From NCBI GenBank assembly GCA_022495995.1, contig JAFEMH010001236.1, forward strand, positions 446,384 to 510,383: a stretch of 64,000 bases of DNA, in the 5' to 3' direction. The notes below the pieces were generated by a model. The model saw only the letters and a list, made by a program, of their open reading frames with translations, had not been told where the DNA came from and did no database searches. The DNA is from Adenophora triphylla var. japonica (lineage: Eukaryota > Streptophyta > Magnoliopsida > Asterales > Campanulaceae). This document shows positions 1 to 10,494 of the stretch, in pieces (position 1 is the stretch's first letter; every line of letters starts with the position of its first letter). Both the position numbers and the translations under genes were made by a program.

Positions 1-530
1 CTAGGCACCCCTACATGTCGATCACGACATACTCAAAGGCTGACTAGAACCTATTAGGCTCCCATTATGATAAGGGAAATGAGATTCTCTACCGTTGGTT
101 ACCTCTTTATATGGCATACACATATGTCGACCAACACTTTATGCCGAGGAGCAAGCCTTCTAGGCATACGTACAGAAGGATCTTCTAATCTTACTACAAT
201 AAGGACTGTGAGGAATTCAGATCCGAGTATAACTTGACTCCTTTTCACACCTAACTTCCTATCCAAGGCAGGACTCTATATCCTACACCTATAAATATCA
301 GTAATAATTCACACAATTCTGGTACACGCATTCTTTTGACCCTAAACTTTTTTCAATTGATTTGCTCTCTACAATACAAATACTTACTCCACGTCGGAGG
401 GCCTTCGCCGGTGAATCCCCAACTAAGTTTACGTGTTTGTTCATCTTTTTCAAGCTATTCAAATATCCTGGATACAATCTACCACTGAATTTGGGTTAAT
501 CCGACGTTTTTGACATCAGCAGTTGAGTAT
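1..530 (+). repeat. 3' part of an LTR-like sequence, cut by window edge
   Basis: The stretch has no ORF of note. It contains a TATA-like box (cctataaatatc, about 289-300) and, 100 bases on, a CT-rich tract and a segment around 390-420 (gtcggagggccttcgccggtgaatccc) of the kind I associate with the R-U5 part of Ty3/gypsy LTRs. A possible LTR end is gacatca near 520-527. There is no partner LTR in the window and the left end is missing, so the family is not resolved. It could also be ordinary intergenic DNA. Confidence 0.35.
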
Positions 531-539
531 TGTTATTTG

Positions 540-2186
540 TGTTGGTGTAGTGCCCTAGGCGTTTAGTTATGTTTGACTTATTATCTAAACCGCTATGTAA
601 TCGTCTTTATTATTTATTATAGAGAAAGTATTATTTGGTTCATTATATGTTTGCATGTTTATTATATTGAATTGCGTCCCTAGTTGTTGTGAATAACTAG
701 TATAAGTTGGTAATGGATAATCATGGAGATGATTATTTGAATATGATGCACATTACACTTATGGATACTTGCTAGAGAACAAGTATTGGACATGACCTAC
801 TGATGAGATTTATGACATGGTCAATAGTCATATGTGTCATGAATAAATCTCATGATAGTCGTGTTATTGAATCCTTTGTACCTGAGATTATCATCATCTT
901 CCACATGATGAAGATCGTGTTTGATATAGTCTAACACTATCTTTAATCAAATAGCAATAAGGGTTATGTTAGCATGATTGGATTCTTGTAGGGAAGAATG
1001 ATAAGTCAAGATGGGATTTGTCCCTCTCGTTGAGAGAGATGTTTGCTTGGGCCCCTCGATGAATGATGTTGATGAAATGTGTGGCCACACTCAAGTGATT
1101 TGATAGAGATGAAATGCATTTGGATTATCAACATATTCGGAATCGAGAAAGCATTGAACATGTGAGTTGACATGGACCATAACCCAAGTTCAATAGGACA
1201 TCGTGGACAAAGGGATTGTGACATTTGATTATCAAGGAATCAAGCTTTGATGTTATATTTAATTGGGTGGATATAATGATTTGCTAGAAGTCACTTATGT
1301 CTTGTGAGGTTGATGTTTCAACTCACTACAAATATAAAATATAATTCCTAAAGGGTTATACACAAAAGAACGGATTGAAAATGGCTCAAAGGGTGAAATC
1401 TGGGCTCAGGGGACGACTCTTCCCGCTTTGGTCCAAGTCGTGACGTGTGAAGGGACGACTGTATCAGAGAGCGATCATAAAGGGATGACTCGTGCCCTAA
1501 GGGACGAGTCGTGCTCACGACTCGTGCCCTCAGGCACGACTCGTGCCCTTTGATCTGCAAAACTAGTTTTTTGGCTCGGTGTGTGGCGCGACAGACTCGT
1601 GCTCTTGAGCACGACTCGTGCTAGCGGTCAAAATCTGTCCGTACACGTTTTCCTAGGCAGGGTTGGTTTTGGTTTTGACAAGGATTCTTTCCCTAATTGT
1701 TAGGAATTTATATTTGATATAAATACAATTCTTTGGTCAGCCAAAAACACATGTTATTTTAGGGTTTATGAAACACTAAAATAGAGATCTAGATTAAGAA
1801 TCAAAGATCAAAAACACTATTAGCCATTGATTATTGAAAATCGTTTCAATAATCGGAGATCATCTAGCAATCAAACAAGAAGCGTTCTTGGTCCGTTCGC
1901 GTGTGGATTACCGATAGAGGGTGATTAAGTTATCACCAAAAGCTTGAAGACTTCAATCGTTGATTCATCACAAGGCCTAGAACAAGGAGAAGATCAAAAC
2001 CTTCATCAACGGTTTTGAGATTCACTTTTGAAGATTCGTTTCTAACAAACAAACCGCATTCAAGGTATGTAAATTATATTTCATATATATTTTCTAATCT
2101 CTTCATGCTAGACGGATCATAGGGCTAGGGTTTTAATTGTTATTTCTAAGTTCTTCTGCTGCGTTTGTAACCCTAAAAACCCAACA
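540..2186 (+). mobile_element. Solo LTR, 1647 bp, with perfect 5-bp target duplication
   Basis: The sequence starts TGTTGG and ends CCAACA, a 6-bp terminal inverted repeat of the TG...CA type. It is flanked on both sides by ATTTG (535-539 and 2187-2191), a perfect 5-bp target site duplication. A TATA box (tataaata) lies at 1718-1725, which fixes the plus orientation. No internal coding region is present, so it is a solo LTR left by recombination between the two LTRs of a full element. A cluster of near-palindromic GCACGACTCGTGC units lies around 1480-1625. The superfamily cannot be assigned without PBS or pol. The boundaries are secure. Confidence 0.85.
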
Positions 2187-2191
2187 ATTTG

Positions 2192-2399
2192 ATGCGTCCT
2201 ACCGCAAGAATCCGGATTTAGGAAGTCCCACCACACAAAAGTCGGTTTGCAACTAGGGATGGATCCTGCCCGAGCTGAATAGACTAGAGGGTCGAGATTA
2301 GTTGAATAAACGAGATGAAACTTAAACTGAACTGATATACAGTTCAGCCCGGGCCCCAAATAATACAATTATAGAAATCTCCTTGGCTTGGTACTATTA
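2192..2399. other. Flanking DNA with no recognised feature
   Basis: This is the continuation of the DNA into which the solo LTR inserted. I see no ORF with family resemblance and no repeat ends. Confidence 0.4.
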
Positions 2400-2402
2400 T
2401 TA

Positions 2403-2811
2403 GGGGGCGTTTAATTTTTTATTTTCAGCCTTGTTTGCCTCTTAACACTTATTCATTAAGAGGATTAGAGAAATAAGTGTGTTTGTTTTTGTTTTTTTTT
2501 GAAATAAGGCTTGTTAGGCTCTTAAAGTCCTCTTAATTTTAAGTGGTTAAAATGTTGCTGAATTGCCTCTGAAAGCCTCTGAAAGCCACTATTTCATATT
2601 TGGTTTTGGTTAATTTTTTTTAAACTGTTTACTGTTTCATACTGCATTTGCGTTTTTTTTTAACTGTTTCAGATAATGAATTCAGATAGAAAATCAAACA
2701 ACTTATCCAATTCAGAATTCAATTTTCAGTTGCTGCCTCTTAATCATTCAGCCATTTTCAAAACTGAAATCAGATTTCAGCACTTATCACTTAAATAAAA
2801 CAAAAACCCCC
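2403..2811. mobile_element. Tourist-like MITE (PIF/Harbinger), 409 bp
   Basis: The termini are GGGGGCGTTT on the left and AAAAACCCCC on the right, an imperfect terminal inverted repeat. The element is flanked by TTA on both sides (2400-2402 and 2812-2814), the 3-bp target duplication typical of PIF/Harbinger elements. Subterminal sequence is also loosely inverted, with cctcttaa blocks near both ends. It has no coding capacity. A hAT origin was considered, but no 8-bp duplication is present. Confidence 0.65.
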
Positions 2812-2840
2812 TTAGAGGAAGAAATTAAATTGATATCTTA

Positions 2841-3809
2841 GAGCATCTACGGTCATCACTCTCAAAATGAGAGTCACGAGACCCACGTCACTTCCACGTC
2901 ATCTATACCATCAATAACTATAACTTCAAATAATTTTACCCACATTCATGTCTAAAGTCATCATTTTCTCTTTCATAATATTTTTTTAAACACAAAATCT
3001 GGGGAGAAACGCGTTTCTCCGTCGCTTCTGGAGAAACGGGGCTTGTTTTGTCGCGCGACATACTTAGCCACCACAACTGGATATCCTTTCCAAATCTTCT
3101 GGATATCCAGAAGCTAGCTTCTGGATATCCAGAAGCTTTGGAAAGGATATCTGTAGCTTTTGGAAAGGATATCCGTAAAACCAAATATTTTTAAGCTATC
3201 CTTTCCAAAAGCTTCTGGATATCCATATTCAATGTTCTAGATATCCAGAAGCTTTGGAAATGATATCCAGAAAAAATATTTGGTTTCTGGATATCCTTTC
3301 CAAAGCTTCTGGATATCCTTTCCAAAGCTTCTGGATATCCAGAAGCTGATGAAAGTATATCCAGAAACTGGCTTATTATGTCGCGCGACAAAACAAGCCC
3401 CGTTTCTTCAGAAGCACGGAGAAACGCGTTTCTCCTCAGACCGACTCTTTTTTAAAAGGTTCCTAAAATTAACTGTTTATTTTTAAAAAATCACACAAAA
3501 TATATAATTATGTATCTGTATTTATAGAGTATGAAAAAATATTAATATTGATGGTTTTTTTTAATTTTTTCAATTATTATTTTTTATTATAGGCCTATTG
3601 CAATTTTTGTTAGAAAAAATGATTTTTGAGTGAGACATGTGTCAATTTTTGATTTGCTTACTTTCCTTGGTTTTTTTTTTTTTCTCTCTCCTTGCCCTTT
3701 CGTCATCTGTAAGACAAAAAATGGAATTTTAAAAATCATGAATAATGGAAAATGGTTTGGCGCCACCTAATTCCACCTCTGCCATGACTAAATGTCAGTG
3801 GAGATGCTC
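2841..3809. mobile_element. Large Tourist-like MITE, 969 bp, with nested hairpin
   Basis: The left end GAGCATCTAC and the right end (reverse complement GAGCATCTCC) form the terminal inverted repeat. TTA flanks both ends (2838-2840 and 3810-3812). The GAGCATCT terminus with a TTA duplication is typical of PIF/Harbinger Tourist-like elements. The element is unusually long because of an internal foldback (see the inverted repeat at 3001-3435). Its right end lies about 60 bp upstream of the TATA box of the dioxygenase gene, so it sits in that gene's proximal promoter. Confidence 0.75.
3001..3435. repeat. Internal inverted repeat with GGATATCC-rich core
   Basis: Arms at 3001-3060 and 3380-3435 are inverted copies of each other over about 57 bases with only a few mismatches. 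Each arm ends in the perfect palindrome TGTCGCGCGACA and contains an acgcgt palindrome. The core between the arms (3061-3379) holds eight exact GGATATCC palindromes plus decayed ones, embedded in repeated copies of ctggatatccagaagctt-like units in both orientations. A transcript from either strand would fold into a long hairpin. Confidence 0.85.
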
Positions 3810-3869
3810 TTATGGTCCAACTAGAAAATTACAAGATAGCTGCTAAAAAATTCCTTGTCTGGGCACTAT

Positions 3870-3876
3870 TATAAAA
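3870..3876 (+). promoter_or_regulatory. Probable TATA box of the dioxygenase gene
   Basis: TATAAAA lies 48 bp upstream of the chosen ATG at 3924, which leaves a short 5' leader of roughly 20 bases. An in-frame ATG at 3855 lies upstream of this box and is therefore unlikely to be used. Confidence 0.5.
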
Positions 3877-3923
3877 GACGAACACCGACCGATGATTCTT
3901 CAGATCAAGAATTCAAATTAAAG

Positions 3924-6398
3924 ATGGCTGAGCAAGAGATTTTGTTCAAAGAAATTCTACTCCCTCAACAGCAATCTCGCCATGGAATTTCCTTCCCCAC
4001 AGTCTTAACCCCTAATAATCCCAAAATTTCCCTTTCTTCATTCACAGACGCCATCAAGTCACAAAAGACATGGCTAGAGTCAATTTTCCACAAAAGTGGG
4101 GCAATTCTCCTCAGAGGGATCCCGGTTTCTTCTCCGTCGGAATTCAATGACGTAATTGAAGCTTTCGGCTATCCGGAGCTGTTGTACATCGGTGGCCGTG
4201 CTCCCCGGACACATGTTGTTGGTAGGGTTTACACTGCTAATGAAGCTCCATCTGATCAGAATATTCCTTTTCATCACGAAATGGCTTATGTAATCCCTCT
4301 TCTTCACTTTCCCATTTTTTTTTACTTTCTACTTATTAAATATACTTGCTCCATCTCTATATAATTGTCTCACATTTTTAGTAGCTAATTTCATTTTTTA
4401 GTAGGTAATTTGATTGAAATTTAGCAAATAATTTAGGGAAAATAATAATTATTCTGATGAAAATTTGAAAATCCGGTAGTACTTGTATTTGATGTATTAA
4501 TCACAAGTTTTAGAATATACTCCTTCCGTCTCAAAATGTTTGTCTCATTTGACTTTTTTGTTGAACTTTGACCACAAATATATGACAATTTAATTATGTT
4601 CATGAAATTCTAAAAATTCCTATTGATTCACCATTAATAATATTATCAACAACAACTTTTAGAATTTCATGAACATGATTAATCTCTCGTAAATTTGTGA
4701 TCAAAATTCAACAAAAAAGTCAAATGGACAAACATTTTGGGATGGAGGGAGTAATCAATTTAATCTTCTTTCGTGAAAATTCAATCAGATTAACGGGAAA
4801 AAAAAAAAAAGAGTATGGGGCGCGACTATCAAAAATGCTCCCTTGCCCCAAACTTTAGGATTCGGGCAACTAACATCGGACTGCCAATCAGTCTAATTGT
4901 CGCATGTTGAATGTTTTTGGCTTTATCGTTTTTCCAGTACCCACACCCGAGGCGTGCATTTGATGTAAGTGAATTGTTTGTCGTTGAATCAATGAACTGT
5001 TCTGCAGTTCAGGAAATTCCGATAAGTTACATTCTGGCAGATACAGGAACAATATACGTATACTTTAGTGAAAATACCCTAAAGTATTAAAATTTGTGTT
5101 TGATAATTCAACATCTTGATCATTATATCTTTAATTGTTTTTAGATTTATTTCATTTTGTATTTTTGTAATATGTGATTACTTTTGGGATGCAAGATGAA
5201 AAGGGTAGCCGCATAGTTAAGAAAATCACACCTTAATTTGCCGTAACACCCCTTGTCCAAAGCATTATGCTATGAACTGCTTTATGTTTAAACTGGTCTT
5301 TTGTTCTGAAACATCATTTTAATTGTTTTCATTAATGGCCATAATGAAACCTTCAAATAAAATTGGAACTCACCTAGTGTATCTAACAGGTTTCCGAGTT
5401 TCCCTCCAAATTATTCTTCTTTTGTGAAGAGGAACCAGGATGCGGGCGAGACTCCTATAGCTCTTAGCCATATCATCTATGATAGAATGAAAGAGATGCA
5501 CCCGGAATTTGTAGCACAATTGGAAGAGCATGGTGTGATTTATACACAGATAATGGGCGAAAAGGATGATCCTTCTTCGCCTGCGGGCAGAAGTTGGCAG
5601 TCTATGTATTCAACAAATGATAAGAAAGTAGCTGAAGAATGGTTTGTCATGTTTACCTTCCTTGTGAAGTTTTCTTACATTTGCTCAATTAAACAAAAAT
5701 TAAGAGTCATCTGATATGAAGAACCATATTTTATGTTTTACCAAGTTATTATTGATCCATGTTTTGACATTATAATTACGCTTGTGTTCATATTATCAGA
5801 TAGTTTAAACTATTAGATAAGTAGGTAACTTAACAGATATGGAAAATTGTACCACTTAGTTTTTGAAAATGTAAATTCTTTCCCTTATGAATTTGGAAAG
5901 AATGATATTATTTTACCGCTAAATTAATGAATTTTATCATTTTTGATTTTTGCTGTTATTTGTCCCATTTTTTTATTCCAATTTGTCTAAAATCCTAGCT
6001 CTGCCACTGATCACTATATTTGATATAGGGCTGCTAAATTGGGGTCGAGGCTGGAATGGATGGAGAACGCTGTTAAAGTGATGATGGGTCCAATCCCGGC
6101 GATAAGGTTTGATGAAACAAGGCAACACAAGATTTGGTTCAATACCCTATTGCTTGCTTACAGTTTTTCAGATAAGGCGCAAAGTGATAATAATGCTATT
6201 GAGCCAGACACGTTCGGAGATGGAAAACCATTGCCAGCTCATATCATGAGGGACATTGCCAAAATCTTAGACGAGGAGTGTGTTGTGATACCTTGGAAGA
6301 AAGGTGATGTTATGCTTCTTGACAATATGGCGGTTCTTCATTCTCGACGACCACTGATCAAGCCACCTCGTCGTGTACTAGCTTCTCTTTGTAAATGA
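3924..6398 (+). CDS. TauD/TfdA-family Fe(II)/2-oxoglutarate dioxygenase (clavaminate synthase-like), three exons, exon 2 frameshifted
   Basis: Predicted exons are 3924-4289, 5390-5641 and 6029-6398, all with GT-AG introns (introns 4290-5389 and 5642-6028). The predicted protein of about 329 residues closely resembles the plant clavaminate synthase-like protein family typified by Arabidopsis At3g21360, which has a similar length. Visible hallmarks are an FHHEM segment at the end of exon 1 (residues 116-120, the H-x-E iron ligands) and a C-terminal LHSRRP motif with a downstream PPRR segment, supplying the distal His and the 2-oxoglutarate-binding Arg. The family is expected to be soluble and non-haem iron-dependent; the physiological substrate is unknown. 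Start choice: the ATG at 3924 (MAEQ...) follows a TATA box at 3870. Oddity: in exon 2 the bases tgcgggcgag (5441-5450) are two short of the family reading frame, giving an early TAG. Frames before and after are otherwise perfect, so this is either a recent null allele or an assembly error. Confidence 0.85.
4520..4751. mobile_element. Stowaway MITE (Tc1/mariner), 232 bp, in intron 1
   Basis: The terminal inverted repeat begins CTCCTTCCGTCTCAAAATG on the left and is mirrored by cattttgggatggagggag on the right. It is flanked by TA on both sides (4518-4519 and 4752-4753). This is the standard plant Stowaway signature. The interior is itself a long imperfect palindrome around tttagaatttcatgaacat. 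It lies wholly within intron 1 of the dioxygenase gene. Confidence 0.9.
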
Positions 6399-6688
6399 AG
6401 ATAGGCCGATTATCTGAGCTATGTACTGAAATGTTTTCATTTATCCTTGTGTATGTGTCACTTGATATGATTATGTGGTAGATCTTACTATGATGTTACT
6501 TTGGGCAAATAATGCAAGTGTGATGGTCCAATCTTGTAATTTTTTTTTTATTTATATCAATATAATATACTAGTATTTATGTTGTTGCCGAAAATATCAT
6601 GAGTTTAATTTTTTTAATATACTAATAAAATATTTCAGCATGTGCAGTGTAGCAAATTCTCGCTGCACCAGTTTCAGAATTTATAGAA

Positions 6689-7148
6689 GGGCCTATGCCC
6701 GATAAGTTCTAAAAAAGTTTCATAATGCCCGATAAGTTCATTCTCCGTGTTGTATTATGATGTTGTATTATGTTTCGAAAATACAACATCAATTAAGGCC
6801 ATAATATTGCATTCCGGCAGCCGCGGTGACCGGAGTCCGAAGCCCATGGACCGGCGACTCGATTCCGGCGATCGGCGGCCGGATTCCGGCCAAAATTGCC
6901 GGATTCCGGTGAAAATTGACCGGATTCCGTCAAAAATTGACCGGAATCCGCGATAGCAGATGGCGGCGGCGGAGAGTTTGGGTCGTGGTGGAGGCGGTGG
7001 TGCGGATGCGAGATATGATTTTAAACTACTGCATAACTGAATTTGTATTATACATAATACAACATAAGAACTTATGAGACATTTTAATACAATGAGGAAC
7101 TTAGTGGAAAGTGATTTGTTCCAAAAGGAACTTATGGGGCAAATTCCC
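6689..7148. mobile_element. Short Mutator-like element, 460 bp, 9-bp target duplication
   Basis: Flanking TTTATAGAA is present on both sides (6680-6688 and 7149-7157), a perfect 9-bp target duplication as expected for Mutator-like elements. The terminal inverted repeats read GGGCCTATGCCCGATAAGTTC and, reverse-complemented from the right, a matching GGG...GCCCCATAAGTTC. The interior (about 6810-7010) is abruptly GC-rich with repeated ggattccgg units, unlike the AT-rich surroundings. This suggests captured gene or leader sequence. There is no transposase. Confidence 0.75.
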
Positions 7149-7370
7149 TTTATAGAATTTCCAAAATTTATATAAATTTTATTTTCACAATTGCTACTTT
7201 TTTCATAAAAACTAAAAATAAGTAAAATACTCATATGAATAAACATAAGTTTTATATAAACTTGTAACCAACCGCCATTCTTTATCCAAAATATACGCCA
7301 AGTACCTAAAGTTGTCCTTGTCCAAAATATATACTAACTACTTAATGAGTAACTATACAATAACAGTAGG

Positions 7371-7444
7371 CTTCGATTGGTGTGTGCATCTTTAATTTTG
7401 CGAATCTCATCTTCAATCTGCTCCTTAGTCAAGTTCTCAGCATC
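7371..7444 (-). pseudogene. Possible exon fragment of an unidentified gene
   Basis: On the minus strand a T-rich tract and tgcag (a plausible intron acceptor) precede a short coding-like stretch that reads DAENLTKEQIEDEIRKIK. No continuation is found, and the rest of 7158-7559 has no recognisable feature. I do not recognise the gene. The chance of coincidence is considerable for so short a piece. Confidence 0.3.
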
Positions 7445-7559
7445 CTGCATTGAAAAAATTGTCCAAATTTTGGGGTCAGAAAGTTCACAAATCCTTCATA
7501 GTATTGTGAAATGTCGTATGTTATCGAGACAGGTGAATGATGATGACTCGGAGACACAT

Positions 7560-8032
7560 TGTAATACCCGAGATTTTTCAAATTAATATTATTTACTTTT
7601 ATTATTATTTTTAAGTTATAGTTAAATAAATATGACGTTGGGCTTTAAGAGTACCCATTAGTATTGGATTGAGTCTTTTTTAAATCCTTGTTGAGTTGGG
7701 TTAGGGAACCCATGTTATAAATACATATTTAGAAAAACCTAGACACATAGTTATTTTACAAAAAAAAAAAAAAGAGAGAACGGCAGATGGATAGAGAGAG
7801 CGGGCGGCGCTAAGGAGAAAGAGAGAAGAAAGCCGAGAGAGAGAGAGAGAGAGAGAGGAAGAAGGAAGGAAGAAGGAGATCAAGGTTTTGTTCATTAAGG
7901 TAATCCTTACAACCCTTAATTATTATCTTTTGATTTGGGGTAGAAAGATGTAATAAAAACCTAATCTAAGCTTATCAAAATTAGGGTTTTCAAGTTATTA
8001 TGTTGGTGAGTGATATGAGTTTTGATCATCAA
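7560..8032 (+). repeat. Tandem-array LTR1, left part
   Basis: It starts TGTAATACCCGAG, matching the starts of LTR2, LTR3 and LTR4, and contains the LTR TATA box (tataaata, 7716-7723) and a purine-rich gagaga tract. Compared with LTR2 it lacks roughly 35 bases near 7645. It is interrupted at 8032 by Copia1 and resumes at 21248. Confidence 0.9.
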
Positions 8033-9165
8033 TGTTAGGACCTAACTATGTAAGCCACATAGTTATAAAAGGTTTTGACAAAGAAATATATCATATGTTA
8101 TCTGACAGCCAAGATAACATATGACCTTGGACAGCTAAGACCTCAAAATCAAACTGCATCTCTATTTATATCAACTGGACAGCTATGATTCAATCAACCT
8201 ACAAAGATATCACTCAAAACCTCTCTTGTACATTAATGTATCTAAATTACATGTGTAGTATGATGTATTACATAATGCCTAAACCTTCTAGATCAGAACT
8301 TAGCTCTGACAGCTAAGGTTCTCTCACAGCAAAGGTTTCACTACTCAACAGCTATGATCTTCAACATCAACAGCTATGAAGAAATCCTGTGATGACCAAG
8401 ATGTGCCTTGTCCAAATCTCTCCATACAGATGTTGCCAGCTCATCTCCATGAAGATCACATGCCCGGTTGCGCATTCCAACTATTTTATTCTCCAGTCAA
8501 CAAAGGCTCTAAATGCAACTCCAACATGCATTTACTTCCTTGTCTCCTTGTCTCCTCCAACGGCTATTTCCAAGCCTATAAAAAGGAACTCTCAAAGACT
8601 GAAGACCTCACCCCTTTTTACACACAACTTCTACAAACCTTGCATCCAAACCTTCTCAACCTGCAACCAATAATCAAAACAATATTAAGACACTTGTAAT
8701 CGATCTCGTGTGTATAAACCGATTTGTAAGAACCCCTTAAGACCGACTTTAAGTGGGTAGTGTGAATAGCTCAAGAGCTTGATCCCTAATAGATCGTACT
8801 TATTAGGAAGAGGAAGTTCGAGGAACTTGCCTATCCAATCCTTTGTAAATCTTAACGGGAACTAGATTTAAGTGGATTGATATCACTTGTCAAGTTTGAC
8901 AGTGAGGGTGGACGTAGGAGGAGTGAACTCTGAACCACCTTAAAATTCCTTGTGTTCAATTGGTATTATCACACAACACACACACACATATACACACACA
9001 TACACTATTCACTTGTCTTTACATTATTTCAAACACTTTTATTCCGCCGCACATTTAACTCCAATCTTTAAAACCAAGCAACCTCTCGACACCTAAGATT
9101 TCACCTCAGCCGCCAAACCATAACCGCCTAACCTTTAATTTGATCTAAGCAAACAGGACCTTTCA
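8033..9165 (+). repeat. Copia1 5' LTR, 1133 bp
   Basis: TG...CA ends, with a TATA box (tataaaaa) near 8577-8584. A CA-microsatellite lies near 8970-9000. Against the 3' LTR most differences fall at CTG or CAG triplets, for example ccgatttg versus ctgatttg near 8719. Confidence 0.92.
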
Positions 9166-9167
9166 AT

Positions 9168-9179
9168 TGGTATCGTAGC
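9168..9179 (+). other. Copia1 primer binding site (tRNA-iMet type, variant)
   Basis: TGGTATCGTAGC lies two bases after the LTR. The usual initiator-Met PBS reads TGGTATCAGAGC. The difference (CAGA to CGTA) matches a substitution seen repeatedly in this sequence and may be an artefact. Confidence 0.6.
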
Positions 9180-9234
9180 TTGTCTTCACACACAAAAGTC
9201 TAACAACTTGTGAAGGATCAACTACCAACCCATC

Positions 9235-10494
9235 ATGCCTCAACCAAGGAGAAATAATGAGAAAGACATTCCCCATATTGATGACTCATGATCATTTGAA
9301 ATATATGCATCAAAAATTAAAACATATCTTGATGCCAATAGTATTTGGAATTGGTATGCCCTTGAAAATGAAGTCACATACCCCGTATCCGTTGATACAA
9401 ATGGTGGACCTAGCAAAGTAAAATCTCCAGTAATTCTCCGGGACAGATTCAGTAAAGACAAATATAGTCATGCCAACCTTAAAGTCAAAAACATACTCCA
9501 AAAGAGTGTTAATGACTCTCTTGCTCAAGAAATTGCCAAGGAACCATCTCGCAAAGGCCGCTTGGGAACTCATTCATACCAAGTTCCAAAAACACACCAA
9601 ATGTTAGAACACAAAACCTATACAACCTTCTTAGACAACTTGACAACTTCAAGTTTTACCCCGGTGAGAAAGTAAGTGCCGCAAAACCAAGGTTTGAAGA
9701 CCCGGTAAGATCCATTTGATCATGGTAAAACCTTTCGAGAACCAAGATCTCGTGTCTCAAAATCTACTCCAACCTTCCTCAAGAATATGAGAAGGTAGCT
9801 CTCCCAATAAGAGAAGGCTCGTAATGGAGCACCATGACCGTTGAACAATACTTTGGTAAGCTTGAAGCTTATGAACTAGAAGGGATGATAAAACTCCAAC
9901 CAGCTCCTTCCATTTCACAAACCTCTTGCCTTAATCAGCCCAAGAAACCACTCAAAAACCAATCACCCAACAAGACATTGATTCCATGGTTCTTCTTTCC
10001 TCCAAAAAGTAAACCTTCCCTCAAACAACCTATCTCAAGGAGATCTACCTAGTCTCATATCCATGGCCGTCGAAATACCTTGAGAGCACATAAGAAGTCA
10101 TTTGAGAAAAGCTATAGCCCATCCACCTCTCGATCAAGAAAATCCTAAAAAGAAAGTTGAATGCTTCAACCGCAAGAAGCTTGGACATTACTCATCCGAT
10201 TGCCCCGAACCAAGGAAACCTAGGGAAAATCGCATACCTAAGAAGTTCTCATACTCCAAGGAGATTATTCACAGCTCAAGGTGTAACCGCTACAACCGCG
10301 CACAAAGAAGAAAATGAAAAGAACAAAGAGCAAGTATTGATTGCCGACTCATCTAAGTTTAGTGATGAGGAATGTGACTATAGTGACTCTGAAAGTGAAG
10401 GAGAAGAAGCAATGATATGCTTGATGGCCGGAGATGATGAAGACTCGTACAATGAAGAGGATCTTGAAGCCTTAGCTGTCGTTGTCAAGAACTA
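9235..10494 (+). pseudogene. Copia1 gag (broken)
   Basis: The ATG at 9235 opens a frame with an early TGA at about 9288. Coding resemblance then continues in shifting frames, with a WYALENE-type segment near 9350 as in copia gag (UBN2-like). A zinc-knuckle remnant CFNRKKLGHYSSDC lies at about 10159-10200; the second Cys of the CCHC motif is replaced by Arg. An acidic C-terminal part, rich in Asp, Glu and Ser, ends at 10494. It would form the nucleocapsid, but several frameshifts and stops make it non-functional as written. Confidence 0.75.

Noticed and set aside
2403..2811. hAT classification of the first MITE
   Set aside because: No 8-bp duplication is present, whereas TTA flanks both ends exactly.
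6755..7246. 163-codon minus-strand frame, Pro/Arg-rich in the middle
   Set aside because: It spans the right end of the Mutator-like element and its AT-rich flank. The Pro/Arg stretch is only the translation of the GC-rich interior.
8376..8699. 107-codon frame in the Copia1 5' LTR, repeated in the 3' LTR
   Set aside because: It runs through the LTR TATA box and has no family resemblance. Its duplication is explained by the LTR pair.
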